In this document: positions 60,813 through 64,000 of the stretch, piece after piece
Position numbering within the stretch: position 1 is the stretch's first letter
How the letters are laid out: each line of letters begins with the position of its first letter
Origin: Chimonanthus salicifolius
Taxonomy: Eukaryota > Streptophyta > Magnoliopsida > Laurales > Calycanthaceae
Length of the DNA stretch: 64,000 nt
Direction: 5' to 3'
Assembly: GCA_013350335.1 (NCBI GenBank)
Contig: CM023532.1
Span: 36,085,708 to 36,149,707, forward strand
Made by a program: the position numbers and the translations under genes
The notes under the pieces: generated by a model
Told to the model about the DNA's origin: nothing
The model's database searches: none
Seen by the model: only the letters and a program-made list of their open reading frames with translations

Positions 60813-63800
60813 GTTCCTAGAGCAATCACTGGACAACAAACTGTTACCTGTTTTTCATATACCTTTAACTTGTTTTTGTTTTTTTTCTTACATTTTAACT
60901 TGTCATTGTTTAAATCTATGCTTATAATTCTGGGTAAAAAAGAAAAAGAAATTTGTGAGAGTGACGCTTCACACTACAAGGTATTGGTGAACTACATGCC
61001 TTTATATTGTGGTATGCTCTTGACAACTCGCTCACCTCGAGTCACAAAGGCCCACTTACAATTGATTTCTAGCAGTAACAATTAAAAAAGAGAAACCACA
61101 AAATTCTTATTTCTTACAAATTTGAGACCAAAAAACAAGAAGTGTAACATAAAAGGTGCACAATCTTCAAGAACATGGGAAAATTATAAATGCAGAAACT
61201 TGAAAAGTGTGTGTGAATGTGAGGGGGCATGTACTTAAAGATAGATAAGTAAATCTAGGGGAAAAAATCATCCCAACAGTTGTGTCCTCATCTGAGAGAC
61301 CAACCATCCATCCTTTGACCCAGTTTATGAACACTCCCCACCCCACCCTCCCAAAAAAGAAAAAACAACTCTCCCATATAACTGTGGGCCCTAAATTTAA
61401 CTGGATGAATGAGAGAACAAGCATTCTTAAAGTTTCTTGATCCTACAACTCATCCATCTAATGGTGGGGCTCACAACTCAACAAAAATCCCACTAGCAAC
61501 ATTAACCAATATATAATGATTCACCACAAAACAGAGTGCAGGATAATACAATGCAAAAATCATACTGGGGCTGTGGAGATGGGTATAGTGGAGAGGTTTA
61601 AGCTTGAATGTAAGGCCTACCAAAAATCATAGTGATTGGATTACTTGAGCAATATTTCTGAAGGCCTCAAAAGTCTGGATTATTTTAAATATTTTAAATC
61701 CATTTTTTTTAAAGGGACAAATTGGGTAGCGATCCAATTCACAAAGGGATGAATGGGCGTGAGGAGCTTAAAGTGCAAGTAGGGGCCAAGTGGGCCCCAT
61801 TGTAGCAGTATAAAAAGCATCATTATTGCACTCTATTTTGCGTAGGAGATCATTTGTATAAACCAGTTGGAGAACGGTTAGAGAAGTGGTTTGGATTCAC
61901 AAAAGATGGGCTCACATGACCCCAAAGTTAAAGATCAAATCACAACATTTTTTTGGAAAAGAAACCATACAACATACAGTAATTCCCCTAAATCCAAAAG
62001 AGCTGTCAATGGAAGTGTCATATATACAAGGGAAGGATGGTACTGAATCTAATGTAATATAAAAAATAAGTTCACATGGATATAAAAAATAACCCTGAAA
62101 GGAGGGCTTGAGGAACAAACCCCACCCTGCTTTTTCCAAAAACAGAAGCCCATCTCCAATATAAAATATATAAGCCTTTTCAGACATGAAACCCCAATGA
62201 TAGGAATTCAAATACAGAAGTCGAGAAATGGTGAAGAACTGTAGATAGATTACAGATATGATAAACACTAGAAAGCTTTCTGGTTTTTACATACTTAAGT
62301 TCTAGCAGGAGACATAACAACCACAGACTTTGACACTCAAACTGTAGGAGAAACCATTTACAGCACCAAGGTCAAAAAGATGCAGAACTTGAAGAACAAC
62401 TTAAAGTAGTAGATGAGAAGCAAGCAGCAGCAGTAGATTAGGAGAAAGCCCCTTGAAGGAGAAATTGTCTGCAGTGACAATGATTTGTGCATGCACTGTT
62501 ACAAGATCAGCCATAAGAGAAGAGAAGAAACTACCAAACACAAACCAAAACTAGAGAGAGCAGTTCTTCAGAAAGTCAAATGCCATATAAAACAAGCCCT
62601 GAGATAACATTTTCATGGATGGAAGCCACTTGAGGCATTGTGATGCAGAACTTGAAGAACAACTTAAAGTAGTAGATGAGAAGCAAGCAGCAGCAGTAGA
62701 TTAGGAGAAAGCCCCTTGAAGGAGAAATTGTCTGCAGTGACAATGATTTGTGCATGCACTGTTACAAGATCAGCCATAAGAGAAGAGAAGAAACTACCAA
62801 ACACAAACCAAAACTAGAGAGAGCAGTTCTTCAGAAAGTCAAATGCCATATAAAACAAGCCCTGAGATAACATTTTCATGGATGGAAGCCACTTGAGGCA
62901 TTGTGAGCAACCAATATAAAAAAAAGGACTCACAATAGATAGTTTCAACAGAGATCCAAGAAAAATGCAAATCATGGTAAAAAAAAACACACACACATTA
63001 AAAAAGCTCCCTTTCAAACATGGGAAAAAACTGAAAGAAAAACAACGCAGAATAACCAATCTAATAACAAAAATCATGGAAAAAACAACTTCTCAATATA
63101 CATGTTTATGGAGCATACAGAAACAATAAATGAGCCAAAACTCATTAACAAAGAGGGAAAATATACTCAACTTGGTTTTAACATTACTCAGGAGAAAATT
63201 GCAATTATCACTATGAGAAATCCCTAAAAGTATAATACAAAAGGTTGCAGTAAAACCAATTTTCCACAAAATTCACCAAAGTGACCGGAACCTATCATGT
63301 TGATTACATCTAAAACAGACATCTCAATAAGACCCTTTTAAGTGATAATTTCTCTAAAAACAACACTATCAAGTATAAATCCTTCCAAACAACACAGAAG
63401 GTAGGGGTAAAACTTGGGTATTTGTATATTTCGGATCAGGTTGGGTTGGGTTGAGAAATTTAAAATCAAACTGACCTAACCTGACCGAGTGCACCAAGTT
63501 ATAATACAGTAGCGATGATTTTTTCTTATGTCCTAGCCCTCCGATTCCTCCTTTAGTCCTTCAATTCCTGCTCCGTCCCTAGCCATTCCTCTGAGTTCTC
63601 TCCGTCGACTATGCTCCCGTCTCTCAGCGCCTCTCCGTTCTCTCTCCACCTCTCGGTTCTCTTCATTCTCAGTTCCTCTCTGTTCAAATCCTCGTGTGAT
63701 TCTTGTCTGTCAACAAAGCCAGCCCTATCTGTCTTACACGGAAAGAAAGAATAAATCCAGTTGAAACTGAAAAGGTAGTGACCACTTTCCTCCTGCCAAA

Positions 63801-64000
63801 AGCCTCTCTTTTCTTCATCTAATTTCCATGTCTCTACTGCAATGTGAATGATGCTTTTTTCAGAGAGGTTTGTAAGCCACTCCTTTATCTTCTTTTGATT
63901 TTTAAGTTTTTATTATTTTTCTATGGTCTGACATCACAAGGCAAGAAAAGAAAGGGAAAAACCTATCCTTATATGCTTGTTTAAGGATTCCGCCCTGGAT
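60813..64000. other. Non-coding DNA upstream of the visible KRP exons
   Basis: Either KRP intron or intergenic. I found no exon on either strand. Besides the 263-bp duplication it contains a lone GGGTAGCGATCC (61734), a GGTTGGGTTGGGTTG repeat patch near 63440, and a CT-rich stretch at 63530-63680 that could be a promoter or leader. Confidence 0.45.
62379..62904. repeat. Tandem duplication, 263-bp period, apparently identical
   Basis: The unit beginning GATGCAGAACTTGAAGAACA runs 62379-62641 and repeats at 62642-62904 with no difference that I can see, so it is either very recent or an assembly artefact. Confidence 0.93.

Noticed and set aside
63530..63680. CT-rich stretch as a gene start
   Set aside because: It resembles a plant leader, but no ATG with a sustained coding frame follows before the window ends; cannot be supported.

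Overview
This is nuclear DNA from a flowering plant. The evidence is AT-rich DNA, protein genes split by many introns bounded by AG acceptors and GT (once GC) donors, plant-specific gene families (NPF transporter, NPGR, KRP), and dense small transposon debris. I cannot name the species. No rRNA, intact tRNA, CRISPR or organellar segment was recognised.

Six genes can be modelled exon by exon. From left to right they are: an NPF (NRT1/PTR) transporter of the PTR3/NPF5.2 type (+, 4860-10842); a BARD1/ROW1 homologue with RING, extended PHD and two BRCT domains (-, 12622-22145); cyanase, CYN (+, 24920-27609); a Rho GDP-dissociation inhibitor (-, 30920-37013); an NPGR1-like TPR protein (-, 45006-51945); and the 3' part of a KRP/ICK cyclin-dependent kinase inhibitor (-, 58467-60236, 5' end not found). 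In each complete model the exon phases join without a frameshift. NPF and BARD1 converge, BARD1 and CYN diverge, and CYN and RhoGDI converge. RhoGDI, NPGR1 and KRP are consecutive on the minus strand. The genes share no obvious pathway; this is an ordinary plant gene neighbourhood, not an operon-like cluster.

The rest is intergenic or intronic repeat DNA: a decayed hAT transposase (165-636), a Copia RNase H relic, a solo LTR with 5-bp duplications (30225-30563), several tRNA-derived SINE-like copies, three short hAT-type MITEs with near-identical insertion sites, two Mutator-like elements with 9-bp duplications, a GC-rich hAT-like insertion nested in a SINE, tandem duplications of 44 to 263 bp, and compound microsatellites.

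The strongest unexplained structure is a roughly 0.9-kb near-perfect foldback at 37654-38549, upstream of RhoGDI. Its arms carry repeated palindromes built on TTCGTTCGAACGAA and a TTACTGTTCA motif that also occurs in the element next to the BARD1 promoter. Other points worth checking are a GC-AG intron and a tandem 27-nt acceptor in the NPF gene, and a putative duplicated 14-nt micro-exon and a 48-nt cassette exon in BARD1. All homology statements come from recalled family motifs, not from a search.
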